Assembly (NCBI GenBank): GCA_011319805.1
Contig: SJRY01000253.1
Coordinates: 458,749-522,748 of the forward strand
DNA from: Macrocybe gigantea
Taxonomy: Eukaryota; Basidiomycota; Agaricomycetes; Agaricales; Callistosporiaceae
DNA length: 64,000 nucleotides
Direction of reading: 5' to 3'
The notes below the pieces were generated by a model. The model did no database searches. It saw only the letters and a program-made list of their open reading frames with translations, and was not told the DNA's origin. This document shows positions 49,213 to 60,248 of this stretch, in pieces. The position numbers and the translations under genes are program-made. Every line of letters begins with the position of its first letter. The first letter of the stretch is position 1.

Positions 49213-49765
49213 AACGGTACGGAGTATTCTGCGCCTCGATGGCGACGCTTCAGTTCTTCAGAAAAATCAAAATGACGTTTAGATTGCGGGACAGCTGTTG
49301 GTGGTTGATTCAGTAATTGTTTCAGGCGCCAAATTTGATCTCATAACACGCCACACAAGGCAATTCTGATCGGCGTTTGCCTTTCGCATTTAGCAGATGA
49401 GCGAAATGTACGATTATATTCCTATGCACAATAAAATTTTACAACCTCTGCTCACCCAACACAATGGCGCAGCGGGTATAACGTAACAAAGGGATATGTA
49501 GGTTAGAGCGATATAGCGAGGTAAAGGACAGCAAATCAGAGTCCAAGCCTTGTGGATACATAATACACACCAGTCGGGATATAACGGTTTTCAGAGCAAC
49601 GAAGCGCGACCACGCCGACATGATCAAATGATTAAAATGGGCGCCACCGTGGAGGGGCATAACGGAAGAAGCACATCTATAATGACAAGTTAACAGGAGA
49701 TTCGGCGGAGGCGGGAAGGGCACGGGAACGATATTGACGGAAACGACTTGATCGGCAAGAGCGTT
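49213..49765. other. Intergenic
   Basis: Upstream of the phosphatase gene and downstream of the C2H2 gene. A minus-strand frame at 49439-49723 has no domain. Confidence 0.4.
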
Positions 49766-51280
49766 TCACTGCACAAGCGCCCCGACCCCTCGACGCATTC
49801 CACTTTCTGACTTCCAACTGTTACCCCCCAAGCCGAGTGGCGGATGATAGGACGAATAATCAGTCGACAGCGGCTGAGTATGGTGGATGAAGGAGCCAGA
49901 CTGAGATCTATCGTCTCTACGCATGAATCTCTCATCTTGGATAGGGGCGAGCGTCGGTGGCGGCGAGTCAAATCGACCACTAGACTGAGATGTGACGCCA
50001 GGATAGCCCTGAGACCCGTTGAGATGCCCATTGCTAGAAAGCGTTGGAGTCGGTGCATCGTGAATGTTGATACCGTTGCTGTGGTGATACGACTGGGTAT
50101 GATCGTGATACATGTAAGACGGAGTCGAGGGCCCGGAAGTGTGTGAAGAAACTGAATGGGAGGAGGCAGGTGAGGCTGGTCCAGCACTGGAGGACTGGTT
50201 TTGAGGGTATGAATGAGGATGGGATATGTGAGAGATAGAATGTCGGGAAGACATAGCCGAGGCAGGGCTGTCTTGAGAATGTTGGGGATGCAATACTGGA
50301 GACGACGTATTGATGTGAGGAAGATTGTGAGTACTGTGGTAGTCGTTGTGGCCGCTGGAGTAAAAGGAATCGTTGCTACCATTGGACGAGGAATGAGAGG
50401 ACGGGACATAGCCGAAGCTTGCGCCCTGAGATTGGTCCTGGTATGCCGTCGCTCCGCTGCGGTAGCTGTATGGTTGAGACGTTGAACCGTTCATGACCTG
50501 AGGGGGCAGGGACATCAATTGGTGGTTAAGAGGGGAGTACGAATTTTTCGGGGAAGAAGACGAGCGGCCTGAGTTATGCGATGCGAGGTGAGTCGCCGGC
50601 AGAGTGGCCTGCGTCAACGGCGGTGGAGAATCAGGAGGAGGCGAGTGGTGAGTGTAAATCCGCGCGGGCTCGAGGGCAGGAGGAGAGGACAACGGCGGCG
50701 GTGATGCAGGCGGATCGAGGGCGGGACCAGTGGATCCACGTTTACTAGGGGCGCTAGAGGTATTCATTGCACGAGCGATAGCAGAGCGCGTCGAGCTGCG
50801 CCTAGAGCCCGGAGAAAGGTGAATACGGTAGCTGGAAGGCAACGCGCGTCAGTCTAGATCATTTCTGAACGAGAAGAGCCGTTGAGACCGCCTTAGATAG
50901 CGACCACAGCCTTGTGCCGAATGTGGCGCCCTGAGAGGTAGAAGGGGCAACCAAGAAGGAAGAAGGACGTACTGCTGTTGAAGGTTGTCTTGCCTGGAGC
51001 ATCGCGTCTCGCATCCCGGGAAGGGGCATTTGTGGTTCCTTTCGCCAGTATGCACCCTGGAATGACGTGCGAGATGACCACTGGTCGTGAATGCGCGGTC
51101 ACAAGTCGGGCAGACGTGTTTCTTTTTTGCAGGAGGGACAGTGGGGGAATTGGACTGAGCAGCGGGCTGCTGGGGGGTAGCGGGGACCTGGGGTGAGGAA
51201 GACGAATTGGTGCCATCTGAAAGATACTGGGAATGATAGAACGGAGACTGAAGATGCTGTTTGGATTCTGCGCGAGGCAT
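49766..51280 (-). CDS. C2H2 zinc-finger transcription factor, Nrg-like
   Basis: Exon 1 (50973-51280) codes [20 protein letters not shown], a Ser/Pro/Gln-rich lead, and two C2H2 fingers: [17 protein letters not shown], then [20 protein letters not shown], with an HTGERNHK linker. The second finger is completed across the intron by exon 2 (from 50831). The long remainder is Ser/Pro/His/Tyr-rich low complexity without other domains and ends RRGVGALVQ. The paired fingers with the ETRCSRQDN loop resemble the Nrg1/Nrg2 glucose-repressor group. No frame break seen. Target genes unknown. Confidence 0.8.
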
Positions 51281-52770
51281 GTTCGGGATGCGAGACAGGG
51301 AGGAGTGAAAATAGGCGGGATTATGAGGAGAGCTTATGTTTGTCTTGGCTCCGCCACATGTACGTAAACCTGGCCATGTGAAGCAACACACTTTGTCACG
51401 AAAATTCAGCGAAGAGCCAGTCACCTGGGCCTCAGGGCATTAGACTTTGGCAAAAACAATTTGAAACATCCCCATTTGCAATTTCTCTCTTCTTTTCGTT
51501 ACGCGGCGGCTAGCGAATCAACTCCGATCAGCTTTTTGACAATTTATGGGCGCTGTCCTCAAAAGCAATCATTGCCATGGTCCTAGCCCATAAACAGCGT
51601 TTTGTGCGGTTGATTGTCGGCGAGCTCCTTTTTCGTGTGACCACGGGCCCGACGGTCCTGCGCACACCGCGAAAGCCAGACTGACAACGAATCCGTGCTA
51701 CTCGGTCACGCACCTCTATGCGATGCACAACCGCGACCTGGACTGATGAGATGTTGACAAGTTGTTGGTCTCGCTGACGACAGCCGTCCTTCACGAGAAA
51801 AAGATAAAATAAATAAATAAATAAATAAAAAGTGATTGATGGTCAGATCTTCTAGCATGATTCCCAATTGAGTTACCGCACCAAACCCGGACGGGGACAA
51901 GGCCGGCAAGGTATGACACGCCTGACAAAACCCATCTCGATCAACCGTCGGCGAGCTACACTAGAACCCCCACACATGTCCTCAATTGCTACTCGATTTT
52001 AGAGCTGGTCTGCAAAAAAAAAAACGTACACACACACGTTCCTTTGCCTTCCTTGGCCACTCCGTTTCATTCGCCATCTCCTGATCGCCTGACTGATCCA
52101 TGTCACTTCGCAGATCGACTCTATACTCCTCCGTGCTGAAAAGACATTTCTGCGCATTTCATCACGGGCATCGCCGCTCACGCCGAGCAGGAGGGACTCG
52201 TGACATCGGGACCCCTCCTGCGGCTTCAACTCTCACTAGTGAGGTTACGAGGCAGCGGTCCACGTTGTTTGAAACCTTGCACAGAACGCTCGTGACACTA
52301 ATAAGGCACGAGAAAAATAAAATAAAATCAAAACGAAACGGAAATCGCCGGTATCACATTTTTATGGAGCACTTCTTGAGTTCTTAAGCGACGAAACTGA
52401 GTAGGCCAACTAGCGACGAAGAGCGTAGGATCTTTCACCGGTCCAGAAATACATGACCAAGGCGGCGATAGAACCCAAGGAATCTCAATTGCATGCAAAG
52501 CAATGTGTAGGTTGTACGAGTCTAGCAGGAACGCAGAAGCAATCCGACCAATGCATCCTAAGCGACTCTTTCATCGGTATCAAGGAGAACGGAAAAGAGC
52601 GCGGTATTGTTGCCAGTCATTGAATAGTTCGCCCACTGTTATTCAAGTGATACGGGAGAATATTCCCTCCAGCCAGAATGATGGACCAAAAACCGGTGCG
52701 AAATTCCGCAATTGAGACTAGACTTCATTAAGAAAAGCTGCGACATTTCCTAGTGGAAGCAATAGCGCAC
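51281..52770. other. Upstream region and gene-poor stretch
   Basis: No supported gene. Contains an AAAT microsatellite (51805-51830) and a run of A followed by an ACACAC tract (52014-52036). Confidence 0.4.
51805..51830 (+). repeat. (AAAT)n microsatellite
   Basis: Five to six consecutive AAAT units flanked by A-rich sequence. Confidence 0.8.
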
Positions 52771-53693
52771 TCAATTAGGACATTCGAGAAACAAGTGGTA
52801 TTCGCTCATGATGACCTTTTCGAGCCAGTACCATGATAACGTGGGATCAGCGTTGCGCAGGATGCACGCCGCGTGATCAAGGGTTCCATCAACGAGGGGG
52901 TCTGAAGGCACGTTGAGATTGATAAGAAGCAGAAACACCACGATGATGAAGCCAACTCTATCCTCTGTGGAAGCTGCCTGTTCTAATTTGAGTTCCTCTC
53001 TATTCCTACCTCCATTCCTACGCTCTTTCAGCGCTAAAATAATCGGACCCACCTTGGCGCCTGGAACGGGAAACACCGAGGCCATGTGATGGCGAGTGGC
53101 GGACACCATTGACTGGTTAGATGCAATGCCCCGTTCGCTCAAACGCACTAAAAGAGAAGGTTCAACAGATCCCTGAACCTCGAGATTGAAGGAATGCATA
53201 AAAGAGATCTTGGCTTAACCCTGACATCAAGGAACTGGATGAGGTGGCTGTGTTGATCAGAACAAGAAAACATGTTTACAGGGAGGGTCTTGTGTCTCAG
53301 CAAACCGTCGGTAACTTGACAGAGAGATTTGTCCTCTGGGGGAGGACTTTCGTAATGGCGGTCGAACGGAAATGAGTAGCGAGCATGTCATGATGCAGAG
53401 CTCGAGTAGAAGCAGCGGTGTTGCAGCGGCTCTCTCTGCTCGGCGCAAATGATCTTCTTGCAACCGAGACGTGTTGGATCTGGCAAGCTAGACCCACAGA
53501 TAAGATTACAGCCCGTGTGGTAATGACGGGCTTCGGCTTGGAGACGATATAGATCGTTAGCCGAGTTCCGTGAAATTCGGGGCAGAGCGTGATGAAAGTA
53601 TCCGAGAAATAGTCGAATGTTCGAAGAAATACTGAGAAGCAGCCGCTTATAGATCATTGGAATTAACTCACAATCTGTCAATGGAAAGACCAA
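52771..53693 (-). CDS. Uncertain hypothetical gene
   Basis: Two minus-strand open segments (53388-53693 and 52771-53199) could be exons of one gene. The first contains LFLGYFHHALPRISRNSAND, then LYRLQAEARHYHTGCNLICG and PTRLGCKKIICAEQREPL, which looks like real protein; the second contains one hydrophobic helix (FIIVVFLLLINLNV). I recognise no family and could not fix the borders. Confidence 0.3.
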
Positions 53694-54377
53694 CAGTTCG
53701 CGATTGGAGGAAATGACGGATGATGGGCGGGTGAAAGCTCAGGCGATGGTTGGCGGGCGAATGTCATTGGTGGAAACCGGGACTGAACCGTAAAGAGATG
53801 GCGCTGTTCCTCGCCAGACAAAATGATGGGGAAATGTATACTATGTTGTTTCTGCCGCCGGAGTGCTCAGGGTGATCATGACGTCGTTGCATGATGGCAT
53901 CCAGTCCGAACGAGCATAGTGAAGGGCAGAAATTGAAGTCAAACCCGCCAAAGTATAAGAAAGAAACAAAAACAGTCGATGGACGAGTAGACGCAGTAGT
54001 GGATGGTGAGAGCGTACCGTGGCAGTAGGAGGCGGCGACTATGACATAAACCAGTACCCCCGGTAAATAATGTCAGACTAGAACTGAGCCATATGGGGTA
54101 CGTGGATGGCCGGTGAAGATGATGTTTGACGTGGCTAGGTGACAAGACATGAGAGCAGCAAGCATGATGGCCGGAGGAAGTAGACATCGATATCCCCAAA
54201 TTACAAGACTGCCGTACAAGTTGTATGTGAAGGGGGGGGGGTAGCCGACGACGGACGGTTATCCCGCCAAATTGCGCATTGAGGTTGAATGAAACGATTC
54301 GACGATGAGTTGGCGAATTTGAAAATGCAAAGGAGACGGTCAGTGACGTCACGCTGCCTGAGTTGAAACCACCACCG
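53694..54377. other. Intergenic, promoter of the mitochondrial-type gene
   Basis: A G-run at about 54232-54241 and a 195-codon minus-strand frame (53939-54526) overlapping the next gene on the opposite strand; the latter is judged a shadow. Confidence 0.35.
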
Positions 54378-54775
54378 ATGACAATGTTGCGCAGAAACGT
54401 CCTCGCCGCTGTCGCAAACGCCCTTCGAGTGCCCGCCCGCCGCGCCCGGTTGCACATGTCCGCGAGCGCCTCCAATGGTCCCATACATACACCAGATTCG
54501 TACGTCAAGGACGAAGCAGATCCCACTCCGCCAGCAGACTCAACCGTATTTTGTGTCGATTCTGGCTCTTCTGCGGCGCAAACAGCCTATGAACATGTCA
54601 CTGTGGACGCATACAGCACCATTGACATGGAGGAAGAGCCATATACGGCACCCGGCCAAAACCGCAACAGAGGTATGGTGGAAGAGAAGGTTACAAGGCG
54701 GAGAAGGGTCCTGAGGCTAGCAAAGCAAGAGAGGGTCCCGAAGGAAGGGACGCCGAGGGCCGGAAGGCGAAATGA
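54378..54775 (+). CDS. Small mitochondrial-type protein (frame-broken)
   Basis: MTMLRRNVLAAVANALRVPA followed by RRARLHMSASASNGPIHTPD is an amphipathic Arg-rich presequence. A short acidic body follows, then EEPYTAPGQ. One base seems to be missing near 54660; restoring phase gives a charged Gly/Lys/Glu-rich end (YGGREGYKAEKGPEASKA..) with the stop at 54773-54775. Basidiomycete genomes carry short mitochondrial proteins of this form; function unknown. Confidence 0.55.
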
Positions 54776-55553
54776 GGAGCCCAGACGGCAGTGACATGGT
54801 TAGCAGAGCAGGCGATGGTCAATGTGTACGATAACCAACCAATGTGATGTGAATGTCTGTTACCGCTCACGGTTCCGACAACCCTGCACGATGAATCGTT
54901 CCCGCATTACTTCATAAACTCGAGGCGTCCATCATGCCGTACAGGTGGTGACCCTCCAGGAAGTCAGCAGGTTTTAATAGATCAGGACCAGTGAAGGAAT
55001 GGTAGATACTTGCGTGATCGTCAAGGTAGCGACACTTTCGGGATCTGTCTGTCGTCCGGCGAAAGATTTGAGAAGTCGAAGTTGACGACATGTGGGGACC
55101 ACGTAGCAATCGAAGTGATCCAGTCTGCGCGGAGCTGGTATATGAATGTCAAAATCGGCGGAGAAGACCTCACGAACATGTCAACACAAATGACAGTGAG
55201 GTTACTCGATACCGATTCCCGGCGATTTCTCATCTTGAGCGAAAATGATTCTCCCTTTGAAATTTTGCTTTTCTATATTTACTACTTTCCGATTCTACTT
55301 CGCAAAACGGCTTTATCTCATAACGGTAAAATGGGGGTAAGCGGACACGCCGAGCGGCGGAATAGAATTTTGCGAAGAGGTTGAAAGAAAAGGCATTATG
55401 CGTGAAGAAAATGGGCAAAACATCTAGATATATGGGACAGTAAAAGGAAGGTAGACGGAGATTTAAATGTAGCGAGTGATTAACGTGGTCGGGGGGAGGT
55501 GCCAAAGTGAAGTGACGAAGCGATATGATATTCCGGTTGAAAGATTCGAAGAT
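54776..55553. other. Intergenic with weak minus-strand coding signal
   Basis: Minus-strand segments at 54912-55233 (including FDFSNLSPDDRQIPK and YHSFTGPDLLKPADF) read protein-like in two adjacent frames and could be the end of a small gene, but no start or domain is seen. Confidence 0.25.
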
Positions 55554-56342
55554 TTACTTGTGGGTCACCTTTTGGGGTTCGGACGCAAAGTACATTTCTT
55601 CGGGCGTCGGCCGCGCCTTGACGGAGAACTTCTGTGCTAGAGAGCCAATGAGCAGGAAGATGAACAGCACCCCTAGAAAAGATGTTCACACATAGGAACC
55701 GAAAAAGAGAAAAAGGTCAATTACATTCGGCCCATGCGATGCCTTCGAGCGAAATAACGCGTTTGCACTCCTTGGCGTAGGGACCCCATTGCGGAGGACT
55801 ATACTGGAACGGCTGACGGTGGCAGTGGGTACCTCGAAAGGGGGTAATCGTAGCGAGGAGACCGGCACCGACACCCCAGAAGACGGCCAAGATGAGCGAG
55901 ATGAGTGGGACATCTGGTCAGATGAGCGTGGTCAACGCGGCTGCATGGAGGTCGCTCGTTTGGAGGAACGCACAGGAGATGCTAGCCCAAAAGTGCCCCA
56001 AGCTGAAAAGAAGGGTGGATATCGACACGAAGAGCAATATTCCGAGGGTGTGCTTGTATTCTCTGCTCGGGTAGTGTTCATAAGTATTTCCGTATCGGTG
56101 CAACTCAAACGAAACCAGGCCGAGCGCGGAGACGGCTAGGAACGGAGTCAGTCCAGAAGAAGACAGCACTGCGGCGAACGCAGCTCACTCAACGCGAAGA
56201 TGAGGAACATGAGGATGGCGTAGGCCAGGGCCCGGTAGGAGAAAGCCCATTTCGTCCATACGGGCTGTTCGACTGAACGAAAGAGGTGAGCGCGACAAGG
56301 GAAAGAGCAACGGACAGACATACCTGGTGGCTCGTACACCAT
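55554..56342 (-). CDS. Four-helix membrane protein, MARVEL-like
   Basis: Five exons join in frame. MVYEPPVEQPVWTKWAFSYR is a short cytosolic head. Hydrophobic helices: ALAYAILMFLIFALTVSALG; KHTLGILLFVSISTLLFSLG; YVPLISLILAVFWGVGAGLL; and AWAEWVLFIFLLIGSLAQ. Between helices 3 and 4 lies a Cys-containing loop (THCHRQPFQ..YAKECKRV). The tail is EEMYFASEPQKVTHK. The four-helix layout with a Cys loop between helices 3 and 4 resembles MARVEL/tetraspan proteins of basidiomycetes. The 56-nt intron after the second helix is needed to keep the frame. Role unknown. Confidence 0.7.
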
Positions 56343-57157
56343 GGCGGCAAAAGGGAAATCAAGCAGAAAGGTGGGCTCTGGAACGGGAAATTTGGAGCGT
56401 CAAGGCATTTATATGATTCAGATTGTGGAAAAGTTCGGAACGGGACTGGGTAATCCGTCCAACGGACATCATCATGCCGAGACACTTCATCCGGGGCGTC
56501 CTCCAAGCCGGCCAGCCAACAACAGTAAATAGCTCCAGCCTGCCGTCGACGTCCATGCCTTCATCGTCGACGTCAGCCACCGTCTAGCGGTTGTAGGTAG
56601 TCCGATACGCAATCGAGCTGAACCTAGGCTCACCCGAATGGCTAAGGGCTAACGAAAAGAGGGCGAACGAGCCATGCTGTCTGCCGGTTTCATGGGTGGA
56701 TTATTAACCGTCCCGTTAGACGGGCAGTCTTATGCGATTGCGATCCAGTCCGACTTTGTGCGGCACATCAGTCTTGTTCGCGCGCTCGAGCGTGTCGAGC
56801 GCGAATGCGTCGAGTTTGTTCACGACGAGACGACGAACGGGTTAGTCCTTCACCGGGCAGTTAGGGTATGAGAAGGAATGTGCGTCGTCGTTGTTGGAGA
56901 GAAAAGCCCAATGATAGATGACATCGAGAGTATCTTTCACAGCTCTTGCAATAGAGCGGAGTCCTAGGCCGAAGCATATTCAACTTTTTTTTTTTCCTTC
57001 GAATGAGCGAGATCCTAGGTACGCCCTTCAAAGGCTTGGTTGCCGACTAGTTTACATAGACCTTATGCATAGAAGAAGGAAAAGCGAACTCGATAGGTCA
57101 GAATCCGATGCCCAGTAGAGGCTTCCATTGCGTTGCTAAGAAACACGCTACTCTAAC
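56343..57157. other. Intergenic with a two-strand open segment
   Basis: Around 56674-56871 both strands are open (plus LLTVPLDGQSYAIAIQSDFV; minus VVNKLDAFALDTLERANKTD). No domain or gene model could be built. A T-run lies at about 56985. Confidence 0.3.
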
Positions 57158-58379
57158 TCAAATAGGCCAGTCGTGGTCGGGCGTCAACTGAGGAAACGAG
57201 GGAATGAGGATGATCGTGAAAAAAGAAGGATTGACATACCCATTCACGAACGAGCTGCATAATTTGGCGCAATGGCGCATCTGTATTCTCCAGAGCCTCT
57301 CTGCTTAGGCGGCGTATTGCGGACTCATAGTATACCAATGTCTCGTTTTCCGACTTCAAGATAAAGAAAATCCACGTCTGCCCATCAGATAGGCAAAAGC
57401 GGACCTCTGGAACACTGGAAGAAGACTCAGATGAAGCGGACTGGTAACTCTGCAGACAATGCTCACGTACTTTACAGACTTCAGTAGTGCAATTGCCTGA
57501 CTAACAGCTTCAGGAATATAGGTGACCAAGCCTTCTGAAAGACTCTGGCGTTTTGCTTCGACTAGGAATAGGCGACCCTTCGCAATATCAAATACATCAT
57601 CTCTGGATCCACCAGGCGCTAGCAAGCGGTCTAGAAAGCCGTCGGATCGTTAGTAGGGTAGAGATGAGTAAGAATCTAACCCACCCTTGTAGTCCCTAAC
57701 ATCTTCATACTTAATAACCGCATAATCGACAGTGCCACTCAACCGTAATTCATAACCTGAATTGCGGTTGGCGATTTGAATACCATCTCCTTGAGCGATC
57801 CTCATCCCCGGGAGAATGGCAACTTTTGTATGTTTATCCGAAGTAATCTCCGCCAACGCGAGCAGAATTGCGTTGAGGATCATTCGAGCACCGGCTTCGT
57901 ACTGCGAGTGCCATGGAATAATCCAGTAAATAGAAATGAAAGAAAGCGCACATCCATGTTAACATGTGCATAGATCTTGTTGATCCTGCAGTAGAGATCG
58001 CTGATTCTAGCTTGGGCATCCGTTGTCAGCACCTCCGCTAACTGAGATACTTTGGCGGGGTCGAAAATGAGGCGTTTCCTCATGACACCAGCTTTCTTGA
58101 GGTCCTCGGCCGCAACAGTCAAAAAAGTGACTTTCTAGAATATGCTCAATGATAGCATATAAGCAAAAGCGCAAAACATACAGGTTTCTGAGCACCTTTT
58201 AGAATGCTTTCTAATGCAAAAACATGGTCTGATATCGTCCGTAACTCTCCCTCTGTTTCTTCAATCCCATCCAACTCCTTCTTAAGTGCATCCAGACAAT
58301 TCGATACCATCCTCATCTTCGAAAGGTCAATGGTAGAGTCCCGAAGACTACGCTTGCGCTTGTGGCCGTAAACCGACAT
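57158..58379 (-). CDS. PD-(D/E)XK nuclease-like orphan protein
   Basis: Starts MSVYGHKRKRSLRDSTIDLS (basic head, then a helical region) and runs through six or seven short exons in frame. Central segments read ILNAILLALAEITSDKHTKV, AILPGMRIAQGDGIQIANRN, YELRLSGTVDYAVIKYEDV and, after an intron, GRLFLVEAKRQ. The Asp of GTVDY and the Glu/Lys of VEAKR have the spacing and strand context of a PD-(D/E)XK nuclease core. The C-terminal part is VPEVRFCLSDGQTWIFFILK..LREALENT-like and ends REWLTPDHDWPI. I believe this is a fungus-restricted family expanded in Agaricomycetes without a known job; nuclease activity is inference from the motif. Confidence 0.6.
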
Positions 58380-59006
58380 GGTAGAAATGGTTGAGTGTAG
58401 GCACGTGGCTTTATAGCTCGTTTCATTCTCTCTCTGGCCGAATAGTGCATCTCTCCGCCGGTCTCGAAGCCACGCAGATCCACCGCGGCAAGAAATGCTA
58501 CAATGGCAAAGGCATAGAAGTTATTAGCGAAAATATGTGCTTGACTTGAAACCTCACAAAGCTTTGCCGATGGTAAGCGCCCACCATTCCCCCACTCGCC
58601 TTTTCGTCTTACCTCATTGCTTCACTCTGACCAGGAGTGTGAACTCGGCCTCGTCTCACTGTTAAACCCACCCAAAACCGAGGCGAGCCAAACGCTTTAA
58701 TGCTCTGCGTGACCGCAGGCACCACAAGCCCGAATGGCCACCGCACTCTCCATTTCCAGATGCAAATTCTCTGTACGAACCTGACCCGCGCACGATCGTG
58801 ATCTCCTGGCGTAATATATCGTTTGTCGTTTGCTCTGTTGTGTTGGATCGATTGACATTTATGATCAGTCTCCATACCAATAGGAAGTCGACATGGCCTG
58901 CGTTGGACCTACCTCTCGAATCCATTGGCCGCCATGATTCTACTCTAGGTGGCCAGTAGAGTACAACGTCACCGCGTGCCCGAGTCCTTCATGCTCAAAT
59001 CGCGAC
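58380..59006. other. Divergent promoter region
   Basis: Lies between the minus-strand orphan and the plus-strand zinc-finger locus. Minus-strand frames at 58609-58925 are not supported. Confidence 0.35.
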
Positions 59007-60063
59007 TTGACGCTGAACATGGAAATCGACATGCTCCCGTCCGAATTGAGCTCTGTCGTTTCGTCTCCCACATCGAATCCAGACTCGCCTTCCTTGCTTG
59101 CCCTCGTCGCCACGATCGCAACCACTCTGGGCCCTTCGGTTTTATTCTCAGGTGGCTCCAACTTCCCTCTTTCCCGTTCTCCGCTCTTATCCGTTTACCG
59201 ATCTCCTCCTCCGTCTTTGCACGCTGCGCCCATCATGTCAGACTTGGAGCTCGAAGCGCTGTCACAGACCCAAAGCGTGCCAAATCCGTCCGCCCCCGCA
59301 CGACTCGGAACTGTACTCAGTCTCTGCCAGACCCTGAAAGAGCCCTAAGGCGCGCAGGGCCTCTCCATCTCTCCCTCTGTCTGTCGAGTCCAGCCCTTCT
59401 CCTATGTCTGGTGAGTTTCCCAACCTCCGATTGGAAAGTGCAAAGCAAAACCCTAGGCGAAGACAACCACGGTCACTGCTAAGTCCAAGTCATCCAAGCT
59501 CGCTCGACGCGTGAGCGTCCCTATCACCGAAGTGAGGAACCTTGTCCGCGTGTCTTCTCGCGACGGCGGCAATGACGATGACACCGATATCGATAATGAA
59601 TACGAGCAGCCTTGTTTCTACAGTCCTTACCTTCTCAATGCTAGATTCCCCATCCCGATCTCGAGTAAAAGGTCCCAGAATGAGAAAGTTGCCTCGTCCG
59701 GCAAGACCAACGCATATGCGGATGCCGACATGAGCGCGCGGATGCCTTGCGCTATCCGCCGTATTCCCATCCCCAAGAACGTCGACACCGGCGCGTTCTA
59801 CTGCCCGATCAAGGACTGCCACTCCACGTTTACTCATGCGTCATGCTTCTGCAAGCATGTATCCCATTTCCAGGCGAGACAAATTCAAGACGGTCAGCAG
59901 CACCGTCTGCCCGAATTGGCACGCCGAACTGTCTAGGCCAGACGCGCTCAAGCGCCATAACAGGGGACCGTGTTGCGAAGGCATGCGCAAAGCGAACACG
60001 CGTCCCGATATCAAGGCTTATGAGCTCTGGACGGACGATGTTATTCCCCTGGAGGGTTTATGA
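59007..60063 (+). CDS. C2H2-like zinc-finger protein, frame-broken
   Basis: An N-terminal Ser/Pro-rich region (MTLNMEIDMLPSELSSVVSS; an MSDLELEAL segment) continues with frame changes near 59330-59340 and around the intron 59408-59458. A basic part follows (KSSKLARRVSVPITEVRN), then GAFYCPIKDCHSTFTHASCF, which looks like a first zinc finger. After another frame change near 59850 comes CPNWHAELSRPDALKRHNRG: the second Cys of this finger is Trp. The end is WTDDVIPLEGL. Homologous fungal proteins carry LSRPDALKRH as a canonical finger, so either a base change or true decay has damaged this one. Confidence 0.45.
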
Positions 60064-60248
60064 GTATATATACTTTCATACCATCTATGATCTTAAAAGT
60101 TGCCTTTGTTTCTCTAGGCCTAGCGTTGTTTCATTTACTTATTATCTTTGTTCCGCTCTCCTTTGTGATTAATTTTGCCTGTATCAACGAATATACCCAC
60201 CTGCCATCCTGTGGCGCCCTTGCGATCATGTGATTGTACCATGTCTTC

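Noticed and set aside
53939..54526. 195-codon minus-strand frame
   Set aside because: Overlaps the better supported plus-strand mitochondrial-type gene and shows no domain; treated as its shadow.
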